53,917 nt of DNA, taken from Mucilaginibacter sp. L196. Lineage in GTDB: Bacteria; Bacteroidota; Bacteroidia; Sphingobacteriales; Sphingobacteriaceae. Below, piece by piece: positions 1 through 6,915 of this stretch. The stretch spans positions 1 to 53,917 of the forward strand of contig NZ_LMUO01000019.1 in NCBI RefSeq assembly GCF_009765905.1. Reading direction: 5' to 3'. The notes under the pieces were generated by a model. That model saw nothing but the letters and a program-made list of their open reading frames with translations, made no database searches and was not told the DNA's origin. Numbering within the stretch: the first letter of the stretch is position 1; every line of letters begins with the position of its first letter. The translations under genes were made by a program, and so were the position numbers.

Positions 1-40
1 CGGAAGGGGAGACTTTAGCTTCGCCCGCGTTTGTTTTTTT

Positions 41-76
41 AAGTCCTCCCTACCGGGGAGGATTTAGGTGGGGCTT
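41..76. repeat. dispersed CCTCCC-TACC-GGGGAGG repeat, copy 1
   Basis: Short imperfect palindrome around CCTCCCTACCGGGGAGG followed by a GGTGGGGC tail. Positions 41-74 match the reverse complement of 39535-39568 exactly (34 nt), and 39639-39672 is a diverged third copy. It lies in the gene-free stretch before rpsL. No coding potential is seen. Confidence 0.8.
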
Positions 77-87
77 AACTTAATGAC

Positions 88-131
88 ATTGGCTTAATGC
101 CTGTGCGCGTATGAGCGGAAAGCGGGGCTGA
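88..131 (+). repeat. partial, diverged copy of the structured element found at 53686-53780
   Basis: The stretch reads GGCTTAA-TGCCT...GCGTATGAGCGGAAAGC. By eye it aligns with CGCTTAAGGCCT...GCGTGTGAGTGAAAAGC at the right edge of the window. Alignment was by eye only and similarity is moderate, so this may be a decayed copy. Nothing coding overlaps it. Confidence 0.4.
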
Positions 132-165
132 CTTTGATAGGAGCAGAGGCAGTGGTTTTCAAAAT

Positions 166-257
166 GTCTGAACCTTGATTCATAGGATTAAAGGATTTCA
201 TGATTTTGATTTGCTTTTTTCAATCCATCTTTAAGTCATGAAAATCATGGTTCAAGA
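166..257. repeat. dispersed GTCTGAACC...GGATT repeat with inverted arms
   Basis: Begins GTCTGAACCTTGATT and ends with a related inverted arm (ATCATGGTTCAAGAC), giving an imperfect long hairpin. A related copy starting GTCTGAACCAGGATT is at 48761-48806. The rest of 1-353 holds only repeats. No gene is visible. Confidence 0.6.
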
Positions 258-280
258 CTATATACGGTTACTCTGTACAG

Positions 281-314
281 CATGTCATTGCCACGCTGCG
301 CTCGCAATGACATG
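281..314. repeat. GTCATTGC palindrome (dispersed hairpin family)
   Basis: Perfect 11-bp stem CATGTCATTGC (281-291) and GCAATGACATG (304-314) around a 12-nt loop. It is the shortest complete hairpin of the GTCATT family also present at 27679, 33276, 51310 and 53566. Confidence 0.75.
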
Positions 315-353
315 GTAGTTAAGGCTATTGTGAAAAATAATTAGCGTACCCTA

Positions 354-384
354 TTGAAAATCAGAAATATTGTCCCTACCTTTG
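354..384 (+). promoter_or_regulatory. promoter of rpsL-rpsG-fusA-rpsJ
   Basis: TTG at 354-356, a 20-nt spacer, then TACCTTTG at 377-384. This fits the Bacteroidota housekeeping consensus TTG / TAnnTTTG. Start of transcription is expected near 391, leaving about 40 nt of leader before rpsL. Confidence 0.8.
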
Positions 385-429
385 CAGTCCTTAAAATAAG
401 GATAAAACTGTAAATACAAAAAGGAAAAA

Positions 430-843
430 ATGCCTACTATTCAGCAATTAGTTAGAAAAGGTAGAGTAGCTCTGGTTGACAAGAGTAAGTCACCAGCGTT
501 GGACAGCTGTCCACAGCGAAGAGGAGTATGCACCCGTGTGTATACCACTACCCCTAAAAAACCAAACTCAGCAATGCGTAAAGTTGCCCGTGTGCGCTTA
601 ACCAATGGAAAAGAAGTTAACGCTTATATCCCAGGTGAAGGACACAACTTGCAGGAACACTCAATTGTATTAATCCGTGGTGGTCGTGTTAAAGATTTAC
701 CAGGTGTACGTTACCACATCATCCGTGGCGCGTTAGATACATCAGGTGTTGCGGGTCGTAATCAGCGCCGTTCAAAATACGGTACTAAACGCCCTAAACC
801 AGGTCAAGTAGCTGCGGCTCCAACAAAAGGTAAAAAGAAATAA
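430..843 (+). CDS. rpsL: 30S ribosomal protein uS12
   Basis: 137-residue uS12, the decoding-centre protein of the 30S subunit. Both conserved loops are present: TPKKPNSA (residues 41-48, Lys44 equivalent to E. coli Lys43) and RGGRVKDLPGVRYH (83-96, Lys88-Asp89). Both lysines are intact, so no streptomycin-resistance substitution is visible at these sites. The C-terminus has the usual basic tail (KPGQ...KGKKK). It is first gene of the str-type operon, 46 nt after the -7 element, and is followed after 19 nt by rpsG. Confidence 0.98.
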   Translation: MPTIQQLVRKGRVALVDKSKSPALDSCPQRRGVCTRVYTTTPKKPNSAMRKVARVRLTNGKEVNAYIPGEGHNLQEHSIVLIRGGRVKDLPGVRYHIIRGALDTSGVAGRNQRRSKYGTKRPKPGQVAAAPTKGKKK

Positions 844-845
844 TT

Positions 846-853
846 AAAGGAGG
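846..853 (+). promoter_or_regulatory. strong Shine-Dalgarno site of rpsG
   Basis: AAAGGAGG ends 9 nt before the rpsG ATG at 863 and is fully complementary to the anti-Shine-Dalgarno end of 16S rRNA. This stands out because the other ribosomal-protein genes here have at most short GGAG or AAGGA remnants (for example ahead of rplF and rpoA). Confidence 0.75.
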
Positions 854-862
854 ATAGTAAAA

Positions 863-1330
863 ATGAGAAAGTCAAAACCGAAAAAGAGAATCCTTCTTCC
901 TGATCCAAAATTCAATGATATTTTGGTAACCAGGTTTGTAAATAACATGATGTATGATGGTAAAAAATCTACCGCTTACACCATATTTTACAATGCAGTT
1001 GAAATAGTTGAAAAGAAAACAAGCGAAAACGGGTTAGAAACCTGGAAAAAAGCTTTAAATAACGTAATGCCTGCTGTTGAAGTAAAAAGCCGCCGTGTTG
1101 GTGGTGCTAACTTCCAGGTACCTACAGAGGTTCGTCCGGAGCGTAAAATTGCTTTGGGTATGAAATGGCTGATCAGCTATGCACGTCGTCGTGGTGAAAA
1201 AACCATGATGGAGAAATTAGCAGGCGAGATCATGTCAGCAGCTAAAGGTGAAGGTGCAGCAGTGAAGAAGAAAGAAGATACGCACAAAATGGCTGAGGCT
1301 AACAAAGCGTTCTCACATTTCCGTTTCTAA
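863..1330 (+). CDS. rpsG: 30S ribosomal protein uS7
   Basis: 155-residue uS7, the assembly nucleator of the 30S head, which contacts E-site tRNA and the mRNA exit. The sequence is collinear with the family: basic N-terminus (MRKSKPKKR), the central VGGANFQVPTEVRPERK block and the C-terminal HKMAEANKAFSHFRF helix. It is second in the operon. In E. coli uS7 is the translational repressor of the str operon. The unusually good Shine-Dalgarno site in front of this gene makes control at this point conceivable, but that is inference. Confidence 0.97.
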   Translation: MRKSKPKKRILLPDPKFNDILVTRFVNNMMYDGKKSTAYTIFYNAVEIVEKKTSENGLETWKKALNNVMPAVEVKSRRVGGANFQVPTEVRPERKIALGMKWLISYARRRGEKTMMEKLAGEIMSAAKGEGAAVKKKEDTHKMAEANKAFSHFRF

Positions 1331-1362
1331 TAAATTAGATTACACCGATTTAATAGTACGAT

Positions 1363-1401
1363 TACACCGATTATTTATGTTTACACGTTATAATCGGTGT
1401 A
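1363..1401 (+). promoter_or_regulatory. stem-loop in the rpsG-fusA spacer
   Basis: TACACCGATTA (1363-1373) and TAATCGGTGTA (1391-1401) form a perfect 11-bp inverted repeat with a 17-nt loop. A further direct copy of TTACACCGATT lies just upstream, near 1340. There is no T-tract after the stem, so it does not look like an intrinsic terminator. It could be a processing or translational control site for fusA. Confidence 0.5.
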
Positions 1402-1442
1402 GTTGTTAAATAGAATCAGGAAAATCAAAATCAAAAAAATAG

Positions 1443-3554
1443 ATGTCAAGAGATCTTAAATATACAAGAAACATAGGTATTGCCGCTCACATTGATGCCG
1501 GTAAAACCACTACAACAGAGCGTATCCTTTACTACTCGGGCGTTAGCCACAAGATTGGTGAAGTACACGAAGGTGCAGCTACAATGGACTGGATGGCGCA
1601 GGAGCAGGAACGTGGTATTACCATTACCTCTGCGGCTACTACTGTTGGCTGGAAATACCGTGGCCATAACTACCACATTAACATTATCGATACTCCGGGA
1701 CACGTGGATTTTACTGTAGAAGTAAACCGCTCGTTACGTGTATTAGATGGTTTAGTGTTCTTATTTAGTGCTGTTGATGGTGTTGAGCCTCAATCAGAAA
1801 CTAACTGGAGACTTGCTAACAACTACAACGTTGCCCGTATAGGTTTCGTTAATAAAATGGACCGTTCAGGTGCCGACTTTTTAAATGTTGTAAAACAAGT
1901 GAAAAGTATGTTAGGCAGTAACGCTGTTCCACTTCAGTTGCCAATTGGTGCAGAAGAGAACTTTAAAGGTGTTATTGACTTAATTAACTGGAGAGGTATT
2001 GTTTGGAATGAGCATGATAAAGGTATGACCTTTACTGAAGTGCCTATCCCTGAGGATATGATCGAAGAGGCTACTGAGTGGAGAGAGAAATTATTGGAAT
2101 CAGTTGCTGATTACGATGAGAGCCTGATGGAGAAATTCTTTGACGCTCCTGAAACTATCACTGAACGCGAAGTGCTTGACGCTTTACGTAAAGCAGTTTT
2201 AGATGCTAAGATCGTTCCTATGGTTTGTGGTTCATCTTTCAAAAACAAAGGTGTACAAACCATGCTTGATTACGTGATGGAGCTATTGCCTTCGCCACTT
2301 GATGTTGATGGTATTGTTGGTACTAACCCTGATACAGGCGAAGAAATTGTACGCCAGCCATCAGAAAAAGAACCATTTGCTGCATTAGCGTTTAAAATCG
2401 CGACGGATCCTTTCGTAGGCCGTTTGTGCTTTATCCGCGTATACTCTGGTAACTTAGAGGCAGGCTCGTATGTATATAACATGCGTTCAAGCAATAAAGA
2501 GCGTATCTCACGTATATTCCAAATGCATGCTAACAAGCAAAACCCTATACCTAACGTAGGTGCAGGTGATATTGCTGCGGTAGTAGGCTTTAAAGATATT
2601 AAAACAGGTGATACCCTTTGCGACGAGAAACACCAGATCATCCTGGAATCAATGAACTTCCCTGAGCCGGTTATCGGTTTGGCTATTGAGCCTAAAACTC
2701 AGGCTGACGTTGATAAATTAGGTATGGCTTTAGGTAAATTATCTGAAGAAGATCCAACCTTCCGTGTGAATACTGACGAAGAAACCGGCCAAACTGTAAT
2801 TTCAGGTATGGGCGAGCTTCACTTAGATATCATCATGGATCGTTTGAAACGTGAGTTTAAAGTAGAGGTTAACCAAGGCGCGCCACAAGTTGCTTACAAA
2901 GAGTCAATCACTGGTTCTATCCAGCACCGTGAAACTTATAAGAAACAAACCGGTGGTCGTGGTAAATTTGCTGATATACAAGTTATATTATCACCAAACG
3001 ACGAAGGTAAAGAAGGATTACAATTTGTTAACGAAATTAGCGGTGGTTCAATCCCTCGTGAGTTTATCCCATCTGTTGAAAAAGGCTTCGCGGCTTCAAT
3101 GGCAAATGGTGTGTTAGCAGGTTTCCCTTTAACTAACTTAAAAGTAAGGTTAATTGATGGTTCATTCCACGCGGTCGATTCAGACGCGCTATCTTTCGAG
3201 TTAGCAGCTAAGATGGCTTACCGTGAGGCATTGCCAAAATGTAAACCAATGTTGTTAGAGCCGATCATGAAAATCGAAATATTAACCCCTGAAGAAAACA
3301 TGGGTGATGTTATCGGTGACATGAACCGTCGTCGTGGCCAGCTGTTAGGTATGGATTCACGTGCAGGTGCACAGGTAATTAAAGCAACTGTACCATTGTC
3401 GGAAATGTTTGGTTATGTAACTCAGTTACGTACCATTACTTCAGGCCGTGCTACTTCAACCATGGAGTTTGATCACTATGCTGAAGCACCACGTAACGTA
3501 CAGGAAGAAGTAGTTGCTAAAGTAAAAGGTAAAAAAGCAGCACAAAACGCGTAA
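1443..3554 (+). CDS. fusA: translation elongation factor G
   Basis: 703-residue EF-G, the GTPase that drives ribosomal translocation and, with RRF, recycling. GTPase motifs are complete: G1 AHIDAGKT (15-22), G2 RGITITSA (57-64), G3 DTPGH (83-87), G4 NKMD (137-140). Domains II to V follow at normal length, including the PREFIPSVEKGF block of domain IV. It is the only EF-G copy in the window and no tuf gene is adjacent. It sits 112 nt after rpsG and 122 nt before rpsJ, both spacers containing hairpins. Confidence 0.98.
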   Translation: MSRDLKYTRNIGIAAHIDAGKTTTTERILYYSGVSHKIGEVHEGAATMDWMAQEQERGITITSAATTVGWKYRGHNYHINIIDTPGHVDFTVEVNRSLRVLDGLVFLFSAVDGVEPQSETNWRLANNYNVARIGFVNKMDRSGADFLNVVKQVKSMLGSNAVPLQLPIGAEENFKGVIDLINWRGIVWNEHDKGMTFTEVPIPEDMIEEATEWREKLLESVADYDESLMEKFFDAPETITEREVLDALRKAVLDAKIVPMVCGSSFKNKGVQTMLDYVMELLPSPLDVDGIVGTNPDTGEEIVRQPSEKEPFAALAFKIATDPFVGRLCFIRVYSGNLEAGSYVYNMRSSNKERISRIFQMHANKQNPIPNVGAGDIAAVVGFKDIKTGDTLCDEKHQIILESMNFPEPVIGLAIEPKTQADVDKLGMALGKLSEEDPTFRVNTDEETGQTVISGMGELHLDIIMDRLKREFKVEVNQGAPQVAYKESITGSIQHRETYKKQTGGRGKFADIQVILSPNDEGKEGLQFVNEISGGSIPREFIPSVEKGFAASMANGVLAGFPLTNLKVRLIDGSFHAVDSDALSFELAAKMAYREALPKCKPMLLEPIMKIEILTPEENMGDVIGDMNRRRGQLLGMDSRAGAQVIKATVPLSEMFGYVTQLRTITSGRATSTMEFDHYAEAPRNVQEEVVAKVKGKKAAQNA

Positions 3555-3563
3555 TTAGTAATT

Positions 3564-3658
3564 AGTTGATTGGTGAGTAGAGATTAGTTCTTTTATTTTC
3601 CAATCAACTTATTAAATACAATAAATCCATCAACCCTAATAAATAGCTCTTAGGGTTG
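3564..3658 (+). promoter_or_regulatory. two stem-loops in the fusA-rpsJ spacer
   Basis: First stem AGTTGATTGG (3564-3573) with CCAATCAACT (3600-3609), loop 26 nt. Second stem CAACCCTAA (3631-3639) with TTAGGGTTG (3650-3658), loop 10 nt, ending 18 nt before the rpsJ ATG. Neither is followed by a T-run. They could be mRNA processing or rpsJ control elements. Confidence 0.5.
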
Positions 3659-3676
3659 GTATAAAGCAAAAACAAA

Positions 3677-3982
3677 ATGAGCCAAAGAATCAGAATCAAA
3701 CTAAAATCTTACGATTACAACTTGGTTGATAAATCAGCTGAGAAGATCGTTAAGACTGTAAAGCCTACCGGCGCTGTAGTAAGCGGACCGCTACCTTTAC
3801 CAACTGAAAAGAAAATCTTTACAGTATTGCGTTCACCGCACGTAAACAAAAAAGCACGTGAGCAATTCCAATTATGCTCTTACAAGAGGTTATTGGATAT
3901 CTACAGCTCTAACTCAAAAACTGTAGACGCTTTAATGAAACTTGAATTGCCAAGTGGAGTTGAAGTTGAAATCAAAGTGTGA
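3677..3982 (+). CDS. rpsJ: 30S ribosomal protein uS10 (NusE)
   Basis: 101-residue uS10 of the 30S head, also the NusE partner of NusB in transcription antitermination. Recognisable blocks are IRIKLKSYDYNLVD at the N-terminus, SGPLPLPTEKKIFTVLRSPHVNKKAREQF in the middle and the C-terminal LPSGVEVEIKV. In most bacteria rplC follows at once. Here a terminator and about 8.4 kb of other genes intervene before rplC at 12462. Confidence 0.97.
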   Translation: MSQRIRIKLKSYDYNLVDKSAEKIVKTVKPTGAVVSGPLPLPTEKKIFTVLRSPHVNKKAREQFQLCSYKRLLDIYSSNSKTVDALMKLELPSGVEVEIKV

Positions 3983-4038
3983 TAGTACCGGAAGGTACGA
4001 AAGCTAGAGTCAGGATATAAGAATCAAGATTCAAGATA

Positions 4039-4071
4039 TAAAAAGCCATTCGATTTTCGGATGGCTTTTTC
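4039..4071 (+). terminator. intrinsic terminator after rpsJ
   Basis: Stem AAAAGCCAT...ATGGCTTTTT with a short TCGATTTTCGG loop region, ending in five T. It closes the rpsL-rpsJ unit 57 nt after the rpsJ stop and so marks where the normal str-S10 cluster has been cut. Confidence 0.85.
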
Positions 4072-4115
4072 GTTGGATTGTCATTGGAAGAGCGAAGCAT
4101 TATTCATACCCCTTT

Positions 4116-4143
4116 GTCATTCTGAACGTAGTGAAGAATCTTC
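4116..4143. repeat. single arm of the GTCATTCTGA...GAAGAATCT repeat
   Basis: Reads GTCATTCTGAACGTAGTGAA and continues with GAATCTTC. It closely resembles one arm of the palindrome at 33276-33362, but the second arm is missing. Translated, it gives the CHSERSEES-type peptide that creates a spurious ORF at 4061-4345. Confidence 0.7.
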
Positions 4144-4210
4144 TGCGGTGTGCACTTCTACAGCATTGCATTGGCGTTTTCTTTTCTTTGGTATCGCTGC
4201 GCTAAACGTC

Positions 4211-4240
4211 ACTTTCTTTTTGGCCGTCAAAAAGAAAAGT
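4211..4240. repeat. CTTTCTTTTTG / CAAAAAGAAAAG inverted repeat
   Basis: ACTTTCTTTTTG (4211-4222), a GCCGT loop, then CAAAAAGAAAAGT (4228-4240), followed by AACCAAAAGAAAAC. It is a near-perfect palindrome in the gene-free stretch 3983-4627, which otherwise contains only other repeats. Confidence 0.55.
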
Positions 4241-4377
4241 AACCAAAAGAAAACTTCCGGCTGCGCCTGCTTCTTTGAAGGGTTGTGCTTGAACTTATGG
4301 TGTGGTTGCCGAACCAGACGATGCAGAATTTTGCGGTTAACTTAGGTCAGTGTTTTTTACATTTTTCTATATATATG

Positions 4378-4404
4378 CGTCATTGCAAGGAACGAAGCAA
4401 TCTC
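4378..4404. repeat. single arm of the GTCATTGCGAGGAACGAAGC repeat
   Basis: CGTCATTGCAAGGAACGAAG continues with CAATCTC. It differs at one base from the left arm of the perfect palindrome at 53566-53662. No matching second arm is nearby. Confidence 0.75.
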
Positions 4405-4430
4405 TATGGTATGCAAATCAACTTTTTGCC

Positions 4431-4570
4431 CGTTCAAGCGTCTTTCGCTTGAATGCAGAACGATGTAAGCGTCCACGCTTACAATAATATTATCTTTGAC
4501 CGTTTAAGCATCTTTCGCTTGAATGTAGAACGGTGTAAGTATCTACGATTACAATAATTGTTGGCCTATA
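4431..4570. repeat. two tandem copies of a 70-bp unit
   Basis: Units start CGTTCAAGCGTCTTTCGCTT (4431) and CGTTTAAGCATCTTTCGCTT (4501), exactly 70 bp apart and similar along most of their length. Each contains mini-hairpins such as AAGCG/CGCTT and GTAAGCGTCCACGCTTAC. A further inverted piece, GTAAGCGTGGACGCTTGAA, follows at about 4577-4595. Confidence 0.75.
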
Positions 4571-4627
4571 ATAGAGTAAGCGTGGACGCTTGAACTGGCG
4601 TAGAGTTTTTTAACTCTTATGACCGTA

Positions 4628-4783
4628 TCACTTAGTAACTTGTTTCTTTATGATTACGGTATTCACCACATTGGCTTTTCCATCCTTTACACCTTCTTTG
4701 TAAATGGTTTTTACAATATCGTAGCATGGCACAGTTAAAAATATAGCACCTGCAATAATTAGGGATCTTTTTTTGAATTGCAT
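4628..4783 (-). CDS. small hypothetical membrane or exported protein (51 aa)
   Basis: ATG at 4783 and TGA at 4628-4630 give a 51-residue ORF: a basic start (MQFKKRS), a hydrophobic segment SLIIAGAIFLTVP (residues 7-19), a Cys at 20 and a Lys-rich tail ending KKQVTK. This looks like a small signal-anchored protein. It lies 63 nt downstream of the aspartic-protease-like gene on the same strand and could share its transcript. I recognise no family. It could also be chance; conservation in relatives would decide. Confidence 0.4.
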   Translation of the reverse strand: MQFKKRSLIIAGAIFLTVPCYDIVKTIYKEGVKDGKANVVNTVIIKKQVTK

Positions 4784-4846
4784 ATTGATGTATTTAAGAT
4801 TGTAATATATAAATTATTTAGCAGCAAAAACGCTTTAAAATTTGGA

Positions 4847-6133
4847 TCAATTCCCTTTTATGTACATATACTTAAAATTGTAAATAATCTCGTTGAAGTT
4901 TTTGGTGAAGTCCTGGCCGATGTTGCCGTAGAATTTTTCATCGGGGACTATTTTTTGCTGGAGTACATCAACACTGTCCACGGTTACGGTTTTGTTGCCC
5001 AGGGTGAGGTTGATTTTAGGGAGCACATACACTTCCTTCTTTTGTGAGCCGCCTGCTCCGCCGAAACCGACCATCTTCTTTTTGGCGGTTTTTATAACGT
5101 CGGCTTTATATTTGTTGAGATAGGACACATAAAACATTGACGAGCTTGCACCGGAATCGAAATGAAAGTCCAGCGTGTCTTTACCTGCTTTTAAGGCAAT
5201 AACCGGGTCGAGGCCATCAAGCGCAAAATTATGCAGGTCGCTTTTGGCGGGAATTAGCGGAATGGTCATTTTACCATTCTTGAAAATATGCACTTCGCCC
5301 AATTGTTCAATAACCGGGAAGCCGATGATCATGTTAAGTTGAAACTTAACGGGGGCAATGTACAATATAGCGTCGGGCATTACCTGGAATACTACGTTTT
5401 TTACCAGTATGTCGCCAATATAGAGGCTGTCGGCAATGCCCATACCAGTTTTAAAAGTAACGCCAGTTGCACCACTGCTTTCATTGTAAGAAACATTTAA
5501 AATATGCAGACCTAATTTTGTAGCATAGGTTTTTGTTATGGTTGATATATTGGCCCGGGTATCGAACACTCCATTGTAAACAGTAGCGTTGCATTTTACA
5601 GGAATTTCGATCAATCCAAGTTTATTGTGCGACCAGGGTATTGAGGTGTTGTTTTTTGTAATGGTTTGCTGAGGCGCGGTATTTTTTAAAGCGCTGCGAA
5701 GTAAAATATCATTTTTAATATCGTCGATATAATCTTTAGACAATGCCTTTGAGTACAGTTTTAATATGCTGCTATCCGCTTGTGCCGCTTTGGCGTATTG
5801 ATATATTTTGAAATAGCTATCACTTTGCAAACGCCTCATATTAGCCTTAACAGAATCGGGTAGCTGATTGGGGAAGTTTTTTAAAAGTAGGTCTACATCA
5901 TTTATACAATCAACATTGCGGTTGAATACATTATCAATAAAAGATGTATAGTACAGCTTCTTTTCATCACCCAAACTATCATTATATAATTTTACCAGGG
6001 TTTCCAATTTAAAATACTCTTTGTTATCTAACAGAGCCTGAAGTTTATTCGCGGCGGCAGCACTCAATGGAGGTTTATTGTTACAGGCAGCCAATGTTGC
6101 CAGCGCCAATAAAATTGATAAGGTAACTTTCAT
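4847..6133 (-). CDS. retropepsin-like aspartic protease lipoprotein
   Basis: 428 residues with a lipoprotein signal (lipobox LAAC, Cys17), so probably membrane-anchored in the periplasm or on the surface. A helical region (about 20-165) precedes two tandem pepsin/retropepsin-like halves. The first has FDTRAN (Asp191-Thr-Arg) and IIGFPVI (269-275). The second has FDSGAS (Asp326-Ser-Gly) and GNIGQDF (403-409). In an aspartic protease each half supplies one D-T/S-G. The first half has Arg in place of Gly, which is unusual and may lower activity. Substrate is unknown. Same strand as the small ORF downstream. Confidence 0.75.
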   Translation of the reverse strand: MKVTLSILLALATLAACNNKPPLSAAAANKLQALLDNKEYFKLETLVKLYNDSLGDEKKLYYTSFIDNVFNRNVDCINDVDLLLKNFPNQLPDSVKANMRRLQSDSYFKIYQYAKAAQADSSILKLYSKALSKDYIDDIKNDILLRSALKNTAPQQTITKNNTSIPWSHNKLGLIEIPVKCNATVYNGVFDTRANISTITKTYATKLGLHILNVSYNESSGATGVTFKTGMGIADSLYIGDILVKNVVFQVMPDAILYIAPVKFQLNMIIGFPVIEQLGEVHIFKNGKMTIPLIPAKSDLHNFALDGLDPVIALKAGKDTLDFHFDSGASSSMFYVSYLNKYKADVIKTAKKKMVGFGGAGGSQKKEVYVLPKINLTLGNKTVTVDSVDVLQQKIVPDEKFYGNIGQDFTKNFNEIIYNFKYMYIKGN

Positions 6134-6477
6134 AGATCCAATTTATGAATTTTAAAATATTGGATTGCCTGGTATAGTAAATGTTACAATTTATGCTATT
6201 ATTTAGAGCGAAGGTTTCCGAAGATAAAGAATAAATATGAGTACCATAGCGGTACAATTTAAAGTTTAAAAAGGTAAAAAGCAGTAATTTTACAGTCTTT
6301 TTTTGATCAAAACCGTCATTTTTCAGGTGTTTTAGGGCGAAAATAAGCTTCAAAATGCTATTTTTAAGGGATTTTTAAGTGGTAAAAAGGCGTTTTTTAG
6401 TACTCAAACGGCATTTTTTTAGCCTAAAAGTGTACCAAATGTACCACCTGTTCCACTTGTGCCGCGGTACAGTACAG
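6134..6477. other. gene-free AT-rich spacer with a 9-bp-period repeat
   Basis: Between two minus-strand genes. It holds T/A homopolymer runs and, at 6432-6467, four degenerate 9-bp units (GTACCAAAT, GTACCACCT, GTTCCACTT, GTGCCGCGG). No convincing ORF, promoter consensus or terminator was found. Confidence 0.5.
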
Positions 6478-6909
6478 CTATTCCGGATTCAGGAAATCCT
6501 GCCAGACACCTTCCAGCTCATCAACCAATTCCGGCCGGATAGAGATGCCGGATGCTTGCGGTGTCCAGGTTTGGGCGGTGAGGTTGCCGGTTTTTAAAAT
6601 ATCTAAAGTGAGTATGGGGTGCTTGTCGGGGTTGAGCAGTACATCAAATTCGATAACGATACGGTGGTATGTTCTGCCCTTACGTAAAGCGAGGAATGGC
6701 TCGGATGATATAATACCCGAGGCGAATATGCCTTTAGGCTCTATGCCAACATGAACAAAATAGGCCCTGTCGCCGGGGCGGATGGTTTTGTGGCTAGCTA
6801 CGCTCCAGTCTTCCTCAAGTCTATGGCCTGCCTGTAGTTTGGCAATATCATCATCCAAATCATCCCACTTAAACTTAATAGGGTTCCATCCGAATAAGTA
6901 AGCCTTCAT
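6478..6909 (-). CDS. EVE/PUA-like domain protein
   Basis: 143 residues forming essentially one domain. The pattern YLFGWNP...W...HKTIRPGDRAYFVHVG...PKGIFASGIISSEPF...VIEFDVLLNP resembles EVE/PUA-fold domains, which bind modified bases and occur alone or fused to HNH or McrBC-type nucleases. No nuclease domain is present here. It starts 6 nt after the stop of the upstream coiled-coil gene, so the two are probably co-transcribed. The domain call rests on motif memory rather than a profile search. Its ligand and role are unknown. Confidence 0.6.
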   Translation of the reverse strand: MKAYLFGWNPIKFKWDDLDDDIAKLQAGHRLEEDWSVASHKTIRPGDRAYFVHVGIEPKGIFASGIISSEPFLALRKGRTYHRIVIEFDVLLNPDKHPILTLDILKTGNLTAQTWTPQASGISIRPELVDELEGVWQDFLNPE

Positions 6910-6915
6910 AGATAA

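Noticed and set aside
4061..4345. 94-residue ORF on the plus strand after the rpsJ terminator
   Set aside because: It is translated repeat DNA: the CHSERSEES segment is the GTCATTCTGA repeat and the Lys-rich part is the CTTTCTTTTTG palindrome. It starts inside the terminator and has no family features.
6081..6353. 90-residue minus-strand ORF upstream of the aspartic-protease-like gene
   Set aside because: It overlaps the start of that gene in another frame, runs through AT-rich spacer and lacks any recognisable domain.
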